DNA from: Pezizomycotina sp. ARF18 | Lineage: Eukaryota > Ascomycota | NCBI GenBank assembly: GCA_002224055.1 | Contig: AZLU01000141.1 | Span: 42,162-106,161, forward strand | Length of the DNA stretch: 64,000 nucleotides | Direction: 5' to 3' | Shown: positions 49,243 through 59,975 of the stretch, piece after piece | How the letters are laid out: every line of letters begins with the position of its first letter | Numbering within the stretch: the first letter of the stretch is position 1 | Notes under the pieces: model-generated | Databases searched by the model: none | Told to the model about the DNA's origin: nothing | Seen by the model: the letters and a program-made list of their open reading frames with translations, nothing else | Program-made: the position numbers and the translations under genes

Positions 49243-50271
49243 ATGGGGGTTAAGGTAACGAAACCCGCTGCTCGTCGCCATGTCCGTTTAGAAGGAAGGA
49301 AGGGGAAAAGTGAGCTAACATCGCGATCGCAACTTTCCTAGCAAAACAAAGCCGCCTACTTCGACAAGCTCCGCGACCTGCTGCAGACCTACAAGTCGAT
49401 CTTCATCGTCACGGTCGACAATGTCTCCTCCCAGCAGATGCACGAGATCCGCGTCTCCCTCCGCGGCGAAGGAGTAGTTTTGATGGGCAAGAACACCATG
49501 GTCCGCCGCGCCATCCGCGGCTTCCTCGGCGACAACCCCGAGTACGAGCGCCTCCTCCGCACGTCCGCGGCAACGTCGGCTTCGTCTTCACCAACGCCGA
49601 CCTCAAGGAAATCCGCGACAAGATCCTCGCCAACAAGGTCGCCGCCCCCGCCCGTGCCGGAGCCGTCGCCCCGGCTGACGTCTGGGTCCCCGCCGGAAAT
49701 ACTGGTATGGAACCCGGAAAGACTTCTTTCTTCCAGGCCCTCGGTGTCCCCACCAAGATCGCCCGTGGTACCATCGAAATCACGACCGATCTCAAGATCG
49801 TCGAGGCGAATACGAAGGTCGGAGCCTCCGAGGCTACCCTGCTCAACATGCTCAACATCTCCCCGTTCACGTACGGTATGGGTATCTCGCAGGTTTACGA
49901 CCAGGGCCAGGTCTTCGCGCCGTCGGTGCTGGACATCACGGAGGATACGCTCCTCGGCAGGTTCGCCAGCGCGATCACGACCGTCGCTAGCATTTCGCTC
50001 GCGCTGGGCTACCGACCGTCGTCTCCGTCATGCACTCGCTCGTCAACTCATACAAGAACTTGCTTGCGGTCGCGATCGAGACGGACTTTGAGTGGGACGA
50101 AATCAAGGAGCTCAAGGACCGCATCGCCAATCCGGATGCTTACGCCTCGGCTGCCCCGTTGCTGCCAGCGGCGGTGGCGGCGGCGGTGCGGAAGAGAAGA
50201 AAGAGGAAGCGAAGAAGGAAGAGGAGGAGGAGGCTTCGGACGAGGACATGGGTTTCGGTCTCTTCGACTAA
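49243..50271 (+). CDS. RPP0: 60S acidic ribosomal protein P0 (uL10)
   Basis: Ribosomal stalk base; binds 28S rRNA at the GTPase centre and recruits P1/P2. A 12-bp first exon (49243-49254, MGVK), intron 49255-49341, then [100 protein letters not shown] and [20 protein letters not shown]. The C-terminus ends with the invariant stalk peptide [14 protein letters not shown] and TAA at 50269. Length about 310 residues, normal for P0. Three single C deletions break the frame (near 49558, 50011 and 50155), each where CCC should stand. High GC at third positions and the short first intron fit a highly expressed gene. Confidence 0.97.
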
Positions 50272-52156
50272 ACATTCTTTGTCTTGGCAAAAAAAAACCG
50301 TTTCTCTTTTCTTACGGACTTTTCTCTACGAATCATGGTTTCTTCAAACGGCTTTTATCTCAAAAAACTCTCACGTTTTTCATTTAATGTTGAAATGACA
50401 ACAATTAATGAATACTCTTCTTCTGTAAATATTCATGCTATTAGACAGGAAAGGGGGGAAGTAGTTTTATTTTTACTTACGTTAATTGCACTCATAGGGA
50501 AATATTAATGGGACATTTTCTTATTATGGTTCAAAAGTCTGGAGCAGTGAAGACCCCCACGCTAGTATTAGATGAATTTATATCAAATGCAGGCCGGCGC
50601 TCAAATATCCCGGCGGCTCTGCAGATATTGATTATAAATTCAAAATGCGATTCGAAGTATCTCCTGGCTTTACAGTAGAGACTCCACAAGACCTACCGTT
50701 CAGCAGTCTCCCCTTACGAAAAAAAAAAAATACTCATGTCAGAGTCTTAAACGGAAAGCTCAGACGCCACTGTCTCGCATCCTAAGGCTTTCTGCTCCTC
50801 CGGTGCCATCTGAGAAACATTGATCCCTCGCTACACATTCTACGGAACAAGAGATAATATCTGACTCGTTTTTAGTTTTTCTACAAGTAATATCATCGAT
50901 TCCAGCAGCTAATCAGCTAAACTGTACTTGTATTTCACGCGATACTTCTGAGATCTCTAATCTAATGAACCCGAGTCCGCAGGTCTAAAAACCCGCCTCG
51001 AAGCTAGCTGTCATGCCTTGCTCCTAAAATCCCGTTTCCTTATACTCCCCGAATATTCGAATATTCAACGTCGAATTTCATCAATTGAAGCTTTCATTAA
51101 CAAAGACGGGCACCAGAGCACGAATACGTATATTCTCTTTGTAAAAATCGCACGGTCAAAATGTCTTTACGTATATCAATCAACACCACTAATACGACAT
51201 CTCACAATGATATCTTGGCCTTTTCGGTCGATAGTTTGGCTTCTTTACAAAGTCACAGCCCCCTTTATGCTCCTCTCGACGTAAGCATGCTCCTCTCGAC
51301 GTAAACGACACTCGGTCCGCTCCTGCGGTAACCCTGTATAAGAAAAACGCCAGAGCACGTGAGACCATACACCCTTCTCAGGCGTTTAGCATCCCGGCCG
51401 ATGATCACGTGCTGCTTAGAAATATAAAGTGGCAGTTATTCGCAGGTGAACACTATCACGGCGAAATCCACTACCGCTTCGCCCAGAAAGAAAAAAAAAA
51501 GAAAAAACCACCAGACAAAATGGGATCGTAATGGTAAAATTAAAGCCCCTCAAGGAGCCTCAGAAATACACCGTATATGAGCCTTTCTATGTATTTCAAA
51601 TGCTTTAGTGATAGCAAAAGCGGTCGTTATAATTATTGCCCCGTCGTGTTTTGGTGTGGATGCCAATGCTTGATAATGTTCTCATAATCAACGATTCCCT
51701 GCAGTACCAAGCATTTTTAAGCGGAAGAATCGGAAACCAATCGGGAACTCGCAATGATTTTCCTGCCACCGTTATCCGAACGAAGCGCATTCTATCTGCA
51801 TGCCCCACTTACTAGTATAGTAACACCCTCTCCGGGTACAACATCCGATTTTTACAGACAATGTAGCTCGTCATGGTGGTAGAAATCTGTGTTAGTAAAT
51901 TTTATATAATACAGTTTTTATACTGTGTGTACTTACTCATTGGAATTGCTTGTAGAATGGGAGACCCTGGTAGAGGTACCAAGTGGACTTAGACTGAATT
52001 GAGACGTGAACATGAACGTGAACGGCAGGGAATGGAGAAGAGGAGCTGGTACTTTGGAGCTATGTACTCGCCCTAAAGTTAAACCCCTCATTTTAAAACT
52101 TCCCCGCTTCAATGCGGTACTGGTAAAACGTGATCGTGAAGCTTTAGGGTCAAAGA
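50272..52156. other. intergenic, AT-rich, no gene seen
   Basis: P0 3' flank, then about 1.3 kb of mixed AT-rich sequence without coding signal. It contains a perfect 18-bp direct repeat, atgctcctctcgacgtaa, at 51267-51284 and 51287-51304. The last part is the upstream region of the quinone reductase gene. Confidence 0.5.
51267..51304. repeat. two tandem 18-bp perfect copies, period 20
   Basis: Unit atgctcctctcgacgtaa occurs twice, separated by gc. Confidence 0.9.
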
Positions 52157-52164
52157 TATATAAA
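52157..52164 (+). promoter_or_regulatory. TATA box of the quinone reductase gene
   Basis: TATATAAA about 142 bp before the ATG at 52306, followed by a pyrimidine-rich stretch (52166-52186) typical of fungal transcription starts. Confidence 0.6.
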
Positions 52165-52305
52165 TCCCTTCCTTCCCTCCTTTTGGTTCTCAATATCATC
52201 AATCCAATTTCCTTCAGCTCCTCCCCAAGCATATCAACAAACAACACGATCTCCATCTCCAATTCCTTAATATTCTACTCCTAATCACAACAAAAAAAAT
52301 ACAAA

Positions 52306-53101
52306 ATGGCTCCCAAAGTTGCGATTATCATCTACTCCATGTACGGTCACATCGCCGGCATGGCGAAGGAAGTCCAGGCCGGTATCAAGGAAAAAGGCGG
52401 CGATGCTGAGATCTTCCAGTACGTATTTAGCTCGATCGCCCATAGCCTTGGCTGTAGTTACTCCGTTTTCGTTATGGGGATTTGATACTAAACGCTTTGA
52501 CTATCACAATAGGATCACCGAGACACTTCCCGACGAAGTTCTCGCGAAGATGCACGCCCCAAAGAAGCCGGATTTCCCCGTCATAACCGCCGATAGGCTG
52601 CCAGAGGTACACACTTTTCACCTTACATCCCCCCCCCCTGGGGTCTCTTCTCTATCTCTATTTTATATCCTTGATTCTTACCCCTGCTAATATCCTCTAT
52701 AGTTCGACGCCTACCTCTTCGGCGTCCCACCCGCTACGGTAACTTCCCGCGCAGTGGAAAGCCTTCTGGGACACCACCGGCCAGCTCTGGATGAGCGGCG
52801 CCCTCTGGGGAAAATACGCCGGCGTCTTCGTCTCCACAGGCACCCAGGGCGGCGGCCAAGAATCCACCATCATCGCCACCCTCTCCACCCTCGCTCACCA
52901 CGGTATCATCTTCGTCCCACTGGGTTATAAGCATACGTTCCACATCGCTTCGAATAACGATGTCGTCCACGGTGGCGTCCGTTCGGTAGCGGACAGTTCG
53001 CGGGCGCGGACGGGAGCAGGCAGCCGAATGACCTAGAGAAGGAGATGGCGAGGTTGCATGGGGGGGCGTTTTGGCAGGTTGTTAGTAAAGTGAACTTCTG
53101 A
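52306..53101 (+). CDS. PST2: flavodoxin-like NAD(P)H:quinone oxidoreductase, WrbA/Pst2 type
   Basis: FMN-dependent two-electron quinone reductase, stress-related; yeast members (Pst2, Rfs1, Ycp4) sit at the plasma membrane/eisosome. Exon 1 (52306-52418) has the FMN phosphate loop [20 protein letters not shown]. Intron 52419-52512; exon 2 (52513-52606) ends ITADRLPE; intron 52607-52702; exon 3 has [20 protein letters not shown] after two C insertions, [36 protein letters not shown] and [20 protein letters not shown], ending [15 protein letters not shown]. Single C deletions near 52728, 52747 and 52979. The frame ends at TGA 53099-53101, which is at once followed by an open extension described separately. 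Length about 205 residues, normal for the family. Confidence 0.93.
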
Positions 53102-53254
53102 CTAGATGATAGTGCTGGGAAGATTGAGGAGAAGGTGGTTAGTAATGGGGATAATACTACCGGGGCGGTGAAGAAGGAGGAGAAGAAAGTTGAGAAGACG
53201 AAGGAGAAGAAGGAAGGACCGTGTGGTCTTCCGTTCAAGTGCTCCATTTCATAA
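53102..53254 (+). other. in-frame 50-codon extension after TGA-CTA-G, CaaX-like end
   Basis: Directly after the TGA the same frame stays open for 50 codons to TAA at 53252. It starts LDDSAGKIEEKVVSNG, passes through a Lys/Glu-rich linker and ends GPCGLPFKCSIS, whose last four residues (C-S-I-S) fit a farnesylation CaaX box, with another Cys eight residues upstream. The stop context TGA CTA G is the known leaky-termination motif. It could be a readthrough isoform, a miscalled base in an ordinary longer gene, or part of a spliced exon. Confidence 0.6.
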
Positions 53255-53399
53255 CACTACATTAATGAAGAAAAATCAATTTGTCACAGTAAAGCATTTG
53301 TATTGTTTTTTAGGCGAGTCATTTGAATTCTTATAAAAATCAAAATATACTACAGAACGAACTCAAGAAAAGCATTGATGCCTATTTTTTTTAAACAAT

Positions 53400-54300
53400 A
53401 TACGCAGAGGTGCTACAGGTTTTTGAATTTTCTAATAGTATATTTACCCAATTGAACCCGACGAGCAACCCTATCCGATGAACTCGTCCTTAGTTTCAGT
53501 CTGCCTGCATACACATATCCGGCCTTTCCATTGCGCATGCTGACTGATATAGTCGCCTCACGTCTTGGTACGGTTTAATTTCGCATCATCTTACGCTGCT
53601 CTGATCTATAGAAGGCGGATTTTCCTGGTATTTCATGCTACCCCAGACATAGCGCGACCTTTGCTTTCCACATAGATTTAGATCTAGAATATCAGGCTTC
53701 TTTGGTCTGCATTTCGTTCTGTTCGCTATAAGCAGCGTCTTGTGGCTTCGAAAACGTTAATTCGCTATCAATAGGAACGAGGCGCTGTTAAAATACACCC
53801 ATGCGCTATCGTCTACCCCTACGAATGTCCTGGTAGAATAAGGTATGCTAATATCCGGGTGCATTCCTTCCAGCGCCTACGTCTTCGCTATGCGCGGATT
53901 CTAATTGCAGATGTCTTTAAGTATCAAAACCAGTCTTGGTCCTAATTGCTCCAGTGCGTATCCTACTAGATGATCTTCTATGACGTTTACCAGCGGAAGC
54001 GTCATTTTATTTTGTGCTATGGGGAGCTGAGAATGCTTGTTTTGGTCCGTTATGTATATGCAGTTAGTCGCGCTCCTACTAGGGGGAAATCGATCGATAT
54101 CCAGCGGGGGCACCCTTTCTTACAATGATTTTTTTTTATACTCAGCTCTGGTTTGTATTTAGATGTGTAAATACTATAACGAGCCCGTCTACGAGAATTG
54201 TCCATAATAAAGGCGTGGAGGGTCTGGATTCTACAGAGGCTGCGATTTGGCTTGTTTCCTTAATTTTTTCTGATTGATATTAACGTTGATCGATGAATTC
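53400..54300 (-). mobile_element. possible reverse transcriptase relic (Gypsy-like), very weak
   Basis: The frame 54113-53901 (-) includes LPLVNVIEDHLVG, matching the P-L-[IV]-[DN]-x-[LI]-x-D-x-L-x-G motif found just before the catalytic part of Gypsy reverse transcriptases. About 100 residues later LDLNLCGKQRSRYVWG resembles the downstream L-D-x-x-K-C-E-F...Y-L-G block at roughly the right distance. The YxDD active site is not recognisable and stops intervene. Confidence 0.22.
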
Positions 54301-55780
54301 GCTGGACTGTATCTAAGCGTGTGTATGGGCCTTTCGTCGCCAGATTAGAGTTGACTATATTGAAGACATAATACTTGTGCTTTTGCTCTGAGACTCACTA
54401 TCTCACGTCCCGACACAGATAACGCAATTATTATCATACACCTTTTGATGGCATCTCTACTTTTTGTGTTGAAGAACTCGAACTGCTTACACCGTGGGTT
54501 GCCCCTCAGTTTACATTTATTTTGATGGAAGTTAATCTATGTCAGCAGGTTCGTACATCCAATAGCACGATCTATGGCCGCTTTTCTCTTCCTTTTCAAA
54601 GTATATGTTGACGACGCAATAGGAATAATCTTCGCTTTTTTCATTCTATTTATGGGTCTTGGACCCCACGCGGGAAAGACGTGACGATTATGCTTTGTTG
54701 TAGCGCAACCAGTTGTTTGTGCCTGTATGTGACGATCGAGCACTAGAAGATTGATTGATTCATGCCGAATGTATACCTTCCCGAGGATTTCCTGTAGTCT
54801 AGGGTAACCGGTTGATGTATACTTTAAACTAGTACTTAATCCAAGGGACGTATTTATTCCTCTTGGTTGTTTGGCGTGTAGTTAGGTACGACATTCACGC
54901 CTCCTTACTTTTTTGTTTCGAAAATTTTCACTATCCAGGGGTCGCTTTTAGCGCGGCGCGGTAAGTTAGCTATCGCGAAGTCACTCAATTTCGCAGTACT
55001 TGATTTTTCAGGCTGTGGCTTTTACTCTTGCGATTTTCGCGATATTATTTTCGTTATTGAGGATTGGATTTGTCCTGATCAAGCTACTTATAGATTGTAT
55101 GATGTCTGAGGCATTCAACGTTAGCAGCAAGAGTAATCAGCTCATCTTGTGTTGCTCAAGACTAAGCTATCGAAATATAGGAATACCCTCGTCCGAGTTT
55201 TGCTGTATTGTTTCTCAGCGTAGAGGTTTACAGTATACTGAGACGCGATAATAGGGGTTCTTACGTCGATCCGGCGATTCATGACGTTGCCTCTGTTTCG
55301 GGGGTATTCGGGTTATCGAAGGATCGTGTGCATTGGGTGACACCTAGTGATTTAATCTCAATAGTATAGTATGTGCCAACTCCGCTGCTTTTGCTAATTG
55401 GAGTGAACTATCGGATCTTGGAAATTTCTCGTCATTTGTTTTAACACCGGTGCTATATGCTGTTTTTCACGATGCTACAGTTCCCACGGTCGATCAACAT
55501 CCATTCCCCGTCTTTTATCAAGCTCTTCGTTGTCTAGATAATTCGAATTATACACCGGCTGCTGGTCTCTTTTTTTCTTTGAGAGTAAACTCTCGAGATT
55601 ACTAGCTCTTGGACTTTTATACCCTACTCGAGTTTTCAGCTTTCCATAAAATTGAAATACAAGGACTCATTCGCGAGTTATTATCATGGCTTCGCACCAT
55701 GCTTATTGGTTGGTATGTTAGATTCTGGTAACTCTTCGATAATGAATGCCCTTCTATAATCGGAGCTTGTTAGTAGCGAC
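54301..55780. other. AT-rich block, no gene seen
   Basis: T-rich on the + strand, stop-dense and probably eroded element DNA. No motif recognised. Confidence 0.45.
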
Positions 55781-55783
55781 TCG

Positions 55784-56187
55784 ATGCTTCTAGATTCTCG
55801 AGCTATGTTACAAGCTCTCGGGGGCGAATGGATTTCTTGGTGTATGGATCTATGCCGCAGACCTGGTAAGCTCTTTCACTCGCACTCTATAACACGTTGG
55901 AAAGTGCGACCGAGGGAATGCGTTGGAGAATCGAAGCGCTCAGGAGCCCGACCTATTTCTCCACGATACAGGGCTACTTGCGAGGAAATGGGAATCTCTG
56001 TTCACCGCACTGTACCCGGTTTATAGCTGTATTAGTGATATCCGTTTTTTAATCTTAATATAGGTAGCTTTACCGCACGGTTTCGTCTTATGAGGCGGAA
56101 CTGACGACTCTTACTCGTGTTCTCTGCCGTGGTGTATGTATCGTCTGTCAGAACGCTGGGCACTACACTGATACCTGTGATGACTAA
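55784..56187 (+). mobile_element. retroelement gag relic with CCHC zinc knuckle
   Basis: At 56137-56178 the + strand encodes CIVCQNAGHYTDTC, an exact C-x2-C-x4-H-x4-C zinc knuckle, followed by DD and a stop. Upstream, the frame 55784-56026 is rich in Arg, Trp and Cys and lies where the body of Gag would be. No full gag, protease or LTR can be read. The strand is opposite to the possible reverse transcriptase relic to its left, so they are probably separate insertions. Confidence 0.5.
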
Positions 56188-58004
56188 AATTTATGTAATA
56201 GATGGCGGATTTCTAAGAACATTGGGCTTATGTCTAAGATGACTTTGTGGACTCGCTCTGCAGTATCTATATTTCCTCCCTCGCGGCCATGGGATCCCTC
56301 CCCCCCTTTCTTTTTTTTTTTATTTACGTCGGGGGTATGCCAGCTTCTTGGAAACATCGGGTAGATACAAGTTTACCGTATGAGGAGAGACGAGCCCCAC
56401 TTGGATTGATATGGCTTGTCGGATACTCGTCTAGACATCGACCTTAAGGGTATGCTAATGGCACCAACGGCAGATAGAATTATATACCATACGGTTTTTT
56501 CTTCGTCTCACGATATGACGGCTCATTACTTATTACGAGTGATTAACCGTATCATGGGAGGTTATCATGTTTGGCGGTACCATGGGGACATTCGAGATCT
56601 AGATGATTTCGATGATTTATACTCCGGTGAAACTTCCTCTCATAAATCTACGATTGAACGCTTTACACGTTTTACATTATCCTTCCACCTTAGCCGTGTG
56701 AAAGCTGGAGATCCGTGCTGCTCAGCAAGGAGAAGTCATTGACTATACTAGCGGTATCCGCTGGCTGTTCTAAGTCCTTGTTGCATCGCAAATGTCCAAC
56801 TTGGACTACTTTCACAAACGGCGACGAGATATAACTAGTTTCTGTCGAGCTGCGCTTTGGTTTAGTATCAACTGTTCGGTCCGATGTTAAGCATTCAGGC
56901 ATTTTCTAGTCCATGTGGATGAAACTGCGATAGTGTCAGTCATCCGTATCGGATAAATAATGTGAACTACGCTTGTCGCTACTCTAGTATGCATCGAGTC
57001 GGCGAGCTGGTTAACATATGTAAGAAACATTTTCGACTTGGGTTTGCTCAGATCAACGACTCGTCTATCATCGGTTAATTCTCGACCATCGCGAATAGCG
57101 GGATAGAGGACGGGGGATCTTTGAAAGATTTTCATGGCAGGTGAACATCCGCGTCTGGAAGATATGGTATTTATCGGGCCGTTTTTTGCTTGAATTGGTA
57201 ACATTTGATTTTTTTCGAGTTTGTTTGGGTGCTGTTTGCCGTTTGCTATTTTTTTTTTTTTTTGACGCAACATTTTTCTACCAAGACAGATTTTTACCAG
57301 AAGGTTTAACTCCATTAACCGTAAAAAATGTCTTGATAAAAAGAAACACTAATCACTGTGATCCAAAAATCCGGGCACGCCTCTCCGGGCAAAATAAAGG
57401 GAAAAAACGAGCCAATCGTCCGCGTTGTGCCGTAGATTGCCCGTAGATTGCCCGTAAAATACAGGGAAATGCTCACGAATTCCCGCATTTCGTTAGTGAA
57501 ATGCGGGAGAAATCGTATTTTTCAGCGGCGTAGTGATTGCACACTCGAAACTTGCCACGAGGCGGGAGACTAAGCAATCCGTACGCCAACTATCGTGAAA
57601 GGATCGTGAGAACAGTCAAGACGACAATCAGCCACCCTTTTTTCTCCGCCATCAAATCGATATTCATCTACTCCAGAAGAAGAATTTTTCATGATACACG
57701 ACGCTAGGAACAAAACGCGCAAGCATTGCAGCCTCTCCGCTGTTGCCAAACGACTCCTCTTCCGCAACCGTATTTTCCGGGCATTCTTGAGTCTGTCACG
57801 GGTTTTCACGACATGCCCCGAGCATTTCGAATAGCGTATGGCTTCCTTAATTTAATATGTTTAGACATCGACCTTCAACGTTAACCAACCCCCCACCCCC
57901 CTTTTTTTTTCTTTTTGGCAGCCTCGACGGACCAAGCCGCCTTCAACTAGCCGGATAGCCTCAAAGAGGGGAGGAAGTGTTGTCAATTGAAGGAGCTCTT
58001 AGCG
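56188..58004. other. eroded sequence, short hairpin, no gene seen
   Basis: ORFs of 66-142 codons occur on both strands (for example 56416-56742 + and 56887-57315 -), with no conserved motif. GC rises after 57.3 kb, where a hairpin and two tandem gtagattgccc units (57432-57453) are present. Confidence 0.4.
57481..57508. repeat. perfect inverted repeat, 11-bp stem, 6-nt loop
   Basis: tcccgcatttc (57481-57491), loop gttagt, gaaatgcggga (57498-57508). It is not adjacent to a recognised gene end and might be the terminal part of a small element. Confidence 0.85.
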
Positions 58005-58185
58005 ATGTATGTATAAACATATCAATTTCAGTAAGTTATACCGCTGTATGTATAATAGCATCGAATTCAGTCGGTTATACCGAAGCATTATTATTAAAGT
58101 ATTGACTTGAGTCATACTATTATTCGTATAAACATACTATTATTCGTATAAACGTATAAAATCGAGTAAGTTATAAACTGAATGT
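58005..58185. repeat. degenerate minisatellite, unit about 38-42 bp
   Basis: Units begin GTATGTATAAACAT or GTATAAACATACTATTATTC and contain cagtaagttatacc/cagtcggttatacc; about five imperfect copies lie downstream of the CorA-like gene. Confidence 0.6.
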
Positions 58186-58389
58186 TATAGGTATAATTTA
58201 TATGGCGCATACTAAAATTACATATGATTTATCACTTTATATTATTCACTTCGCCCCTAATATATCAGCCTGCAGAAGAAGTCTAACATTCCTCGCTCGG
58301 CTAGCTATGGATTTATAATTTGCCAAGAGCGCCCTGCGGGTTTAGTAGAAGGTTATTTCCTGACCGTTTATCCCTCTGCTGCGTCCGAT

Positions 58390-59242
58390 TCAATCTTCTT
58401 TGCCGTATTCCTTGCTTGGTCTGCGAGTTACCCACGTCCAAATACCTAGTGTTACAATAGTGACGGGAGCGCAACCGCCCAGAATATCCACCACCACGGT
58501 GAAAGGGACAAACCACCGTACCCGTTGTGCATTTTCTCTGGGTCGAAGTTTAAGAACTGGCTGCCGAAGAACGACTATGTTGGTCAATGTGGCCTCCGTT
58601 AGTTTCGAGATTTCCAAAGTCCAGGTAAGCTGTATATTTCCCAGTTCTTATATTATGGACGCTGCTTAGAAAGGAAAAGAAATAAGGATATTTGGAAGGT
58701 ATGGAGCATACGCCGATTGCCGTGCCGGGTAAAAAGATGAGGGTGACGATCGCTATAGAATTCATTGACGCACTATCTTGCTGGATCGCGAAGCTATCCC
58801 GCTCCGTTACCAGGTTGAATGCCTAAAAAATAATTAGCTGTGTATAATTAAGCCGGTTTTTCAGGACCACGTGAAGTCTACCAATGCTATGACGTTCGCC
58901 ACGCGAGTTTCAACGGATTTGAGTCGAACGCGCAGACCTTCAAAGAGGCATTCTTGATATAATAAGCCTCTTTCAGTTTCTAATTGTCGCGCAACTAGCG
59001 CTGGTGGCGAGACGGATTGTGAAGCTAGCTGAGGAGCTGATAAGTGATGATGATGTAGCCGAATCATGCGTATCGAATCTAGAATAGCATCAAGGCCCTC
59101 GCGAAGGTGCAGCGCATGCTTTGCGATATTGTGCAAGTAAGCAAAGTCAAGCTCTCGAGCCTCGTCGTAGACGCGCGTTGCCGCGTACTCAAATATCACC
59201 TGTGAGAGAGTGGATGTGTTTAGTTTTAAGAGTTCTCGCTCG

Positions 59243-59273
<31 letters not shown>

Positions 59274-59975
59274 GAGAATAGGGGCCGATGCATTATCAAA
59301 TGCATGGGTATTGTTTAATTCTTATAGAATATCTTACGCTCTCCGTGCTCTCCTCGAAAGCGTGGCGCAGATCTCGATTTATCTTCGCGATGACCTCGAA
59401 GAAGTGATTCAGCACAATAAGCATAAGTGTATATGGATCTTGAAGGACAGCTTCGACGTTAGAAGTCTCTGATATAAACGACCGCAGCCGTTTAATGAGG
59501 CCCACATTTGGACCATCCTCGGTTACATTAAAGCAGATTAACGTCACGGCATTTTCTCGCTTATACCATCGAAGATAGAATGAGGCTTTGATCCAATTTG
59601 GATCGGACGCTGGAGAGCCTTCGGACCCTCTGGGAAATCCAATAGCTCGTTGTGACCTTCCATCGCGCTGGAAAATCACTGTCTTGTGAAGAAATCTGTA
59701 CCAGAGATCTTTTACACGCGAAGTGGGAGCGAGCTAATTAGCACCAGAATCACAGAATGTGGATATTTCGGCAAGAACGACAAACCATAGTTCTCATTAG
59801 GTGTTTCCTTAACTCCGAACGAATGCGTTTGACTAAATACCTTTTCCTGAAGAAAGCAGGTTGGAACGTTGAAATGCCGAAACAGATATTCAAGGTCTAA
59901 TAGATATTTTTTCGGCCAATTCTCTGGTCGTTCTGTGTAACAGAAGCTGTTTTGTAATTCATTAGTACTGACAGT
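58390..59975 (-). CDS. CorA-like two-TM membrane protein (fungal type)
   Basis: Distant member of the CorA Mg2+ transporter superfamily, common in Pezizomycotina. From about 59975: ENWPKKYLLDLEYLFRHFNV (start codon not identified; an upstream exon may exist), an intron near 59720-59790, WYRFLHKTVIFQRDG, NWIKASFYLRWYKRENAVTL (about 59590), LMLIVLNHFFEVIAKINRDL (about 59390), an intron, a long helical part with LDFAYLHNIAKHALHLREGL (about 59140) and VRLKSVETRVANVIAL, intron 58823-58881, FNLVTERDSFAIQQDSASMN, TM1 SIAIVTLIFLPGTAIG, intron 58575-58711, NFDPEKMHNGYGGLSLSPWW, and TM2 IFWAVALP/VTIVTLGIWTW. One C missing near 58471 breaks TM2. The bacterial GMN signature is absent, as usual in this fungal group, so ion transport is unproven. 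Confidence 0.75.
59243..59273. repeat. poly-T tract of about 30 inside an intron of the CorA-like gene
   Basis: Long T-run on the + strand (A-run in the gene's sense strand) between two coding exons. Confidence 0.8.

Noticed and set aside
53052-53104. 53-nt intron explaining the TGA in the quinone reductase
   Set aside because: GT...CTGACTAG exists, but the branch site would sit only 3-4 bases from the acceptor, and splicing would delete the conserved [10 protein letters not shown] end. Kept as an alternative to test.
54114-54300. Additional RT motif (T-G-S-L followed by Y-L-H-I) to the left of the gag relic
   Set aside because: It lies about 65 residues from the next RT motif, where about 22 is normal, and has stops at key positions. 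Probably chance.
56416-57315. 108- and 142-codon ORFs on opposite strands
   Set aside because: No recognisable domain, and no introns or neighbours to support a gene.
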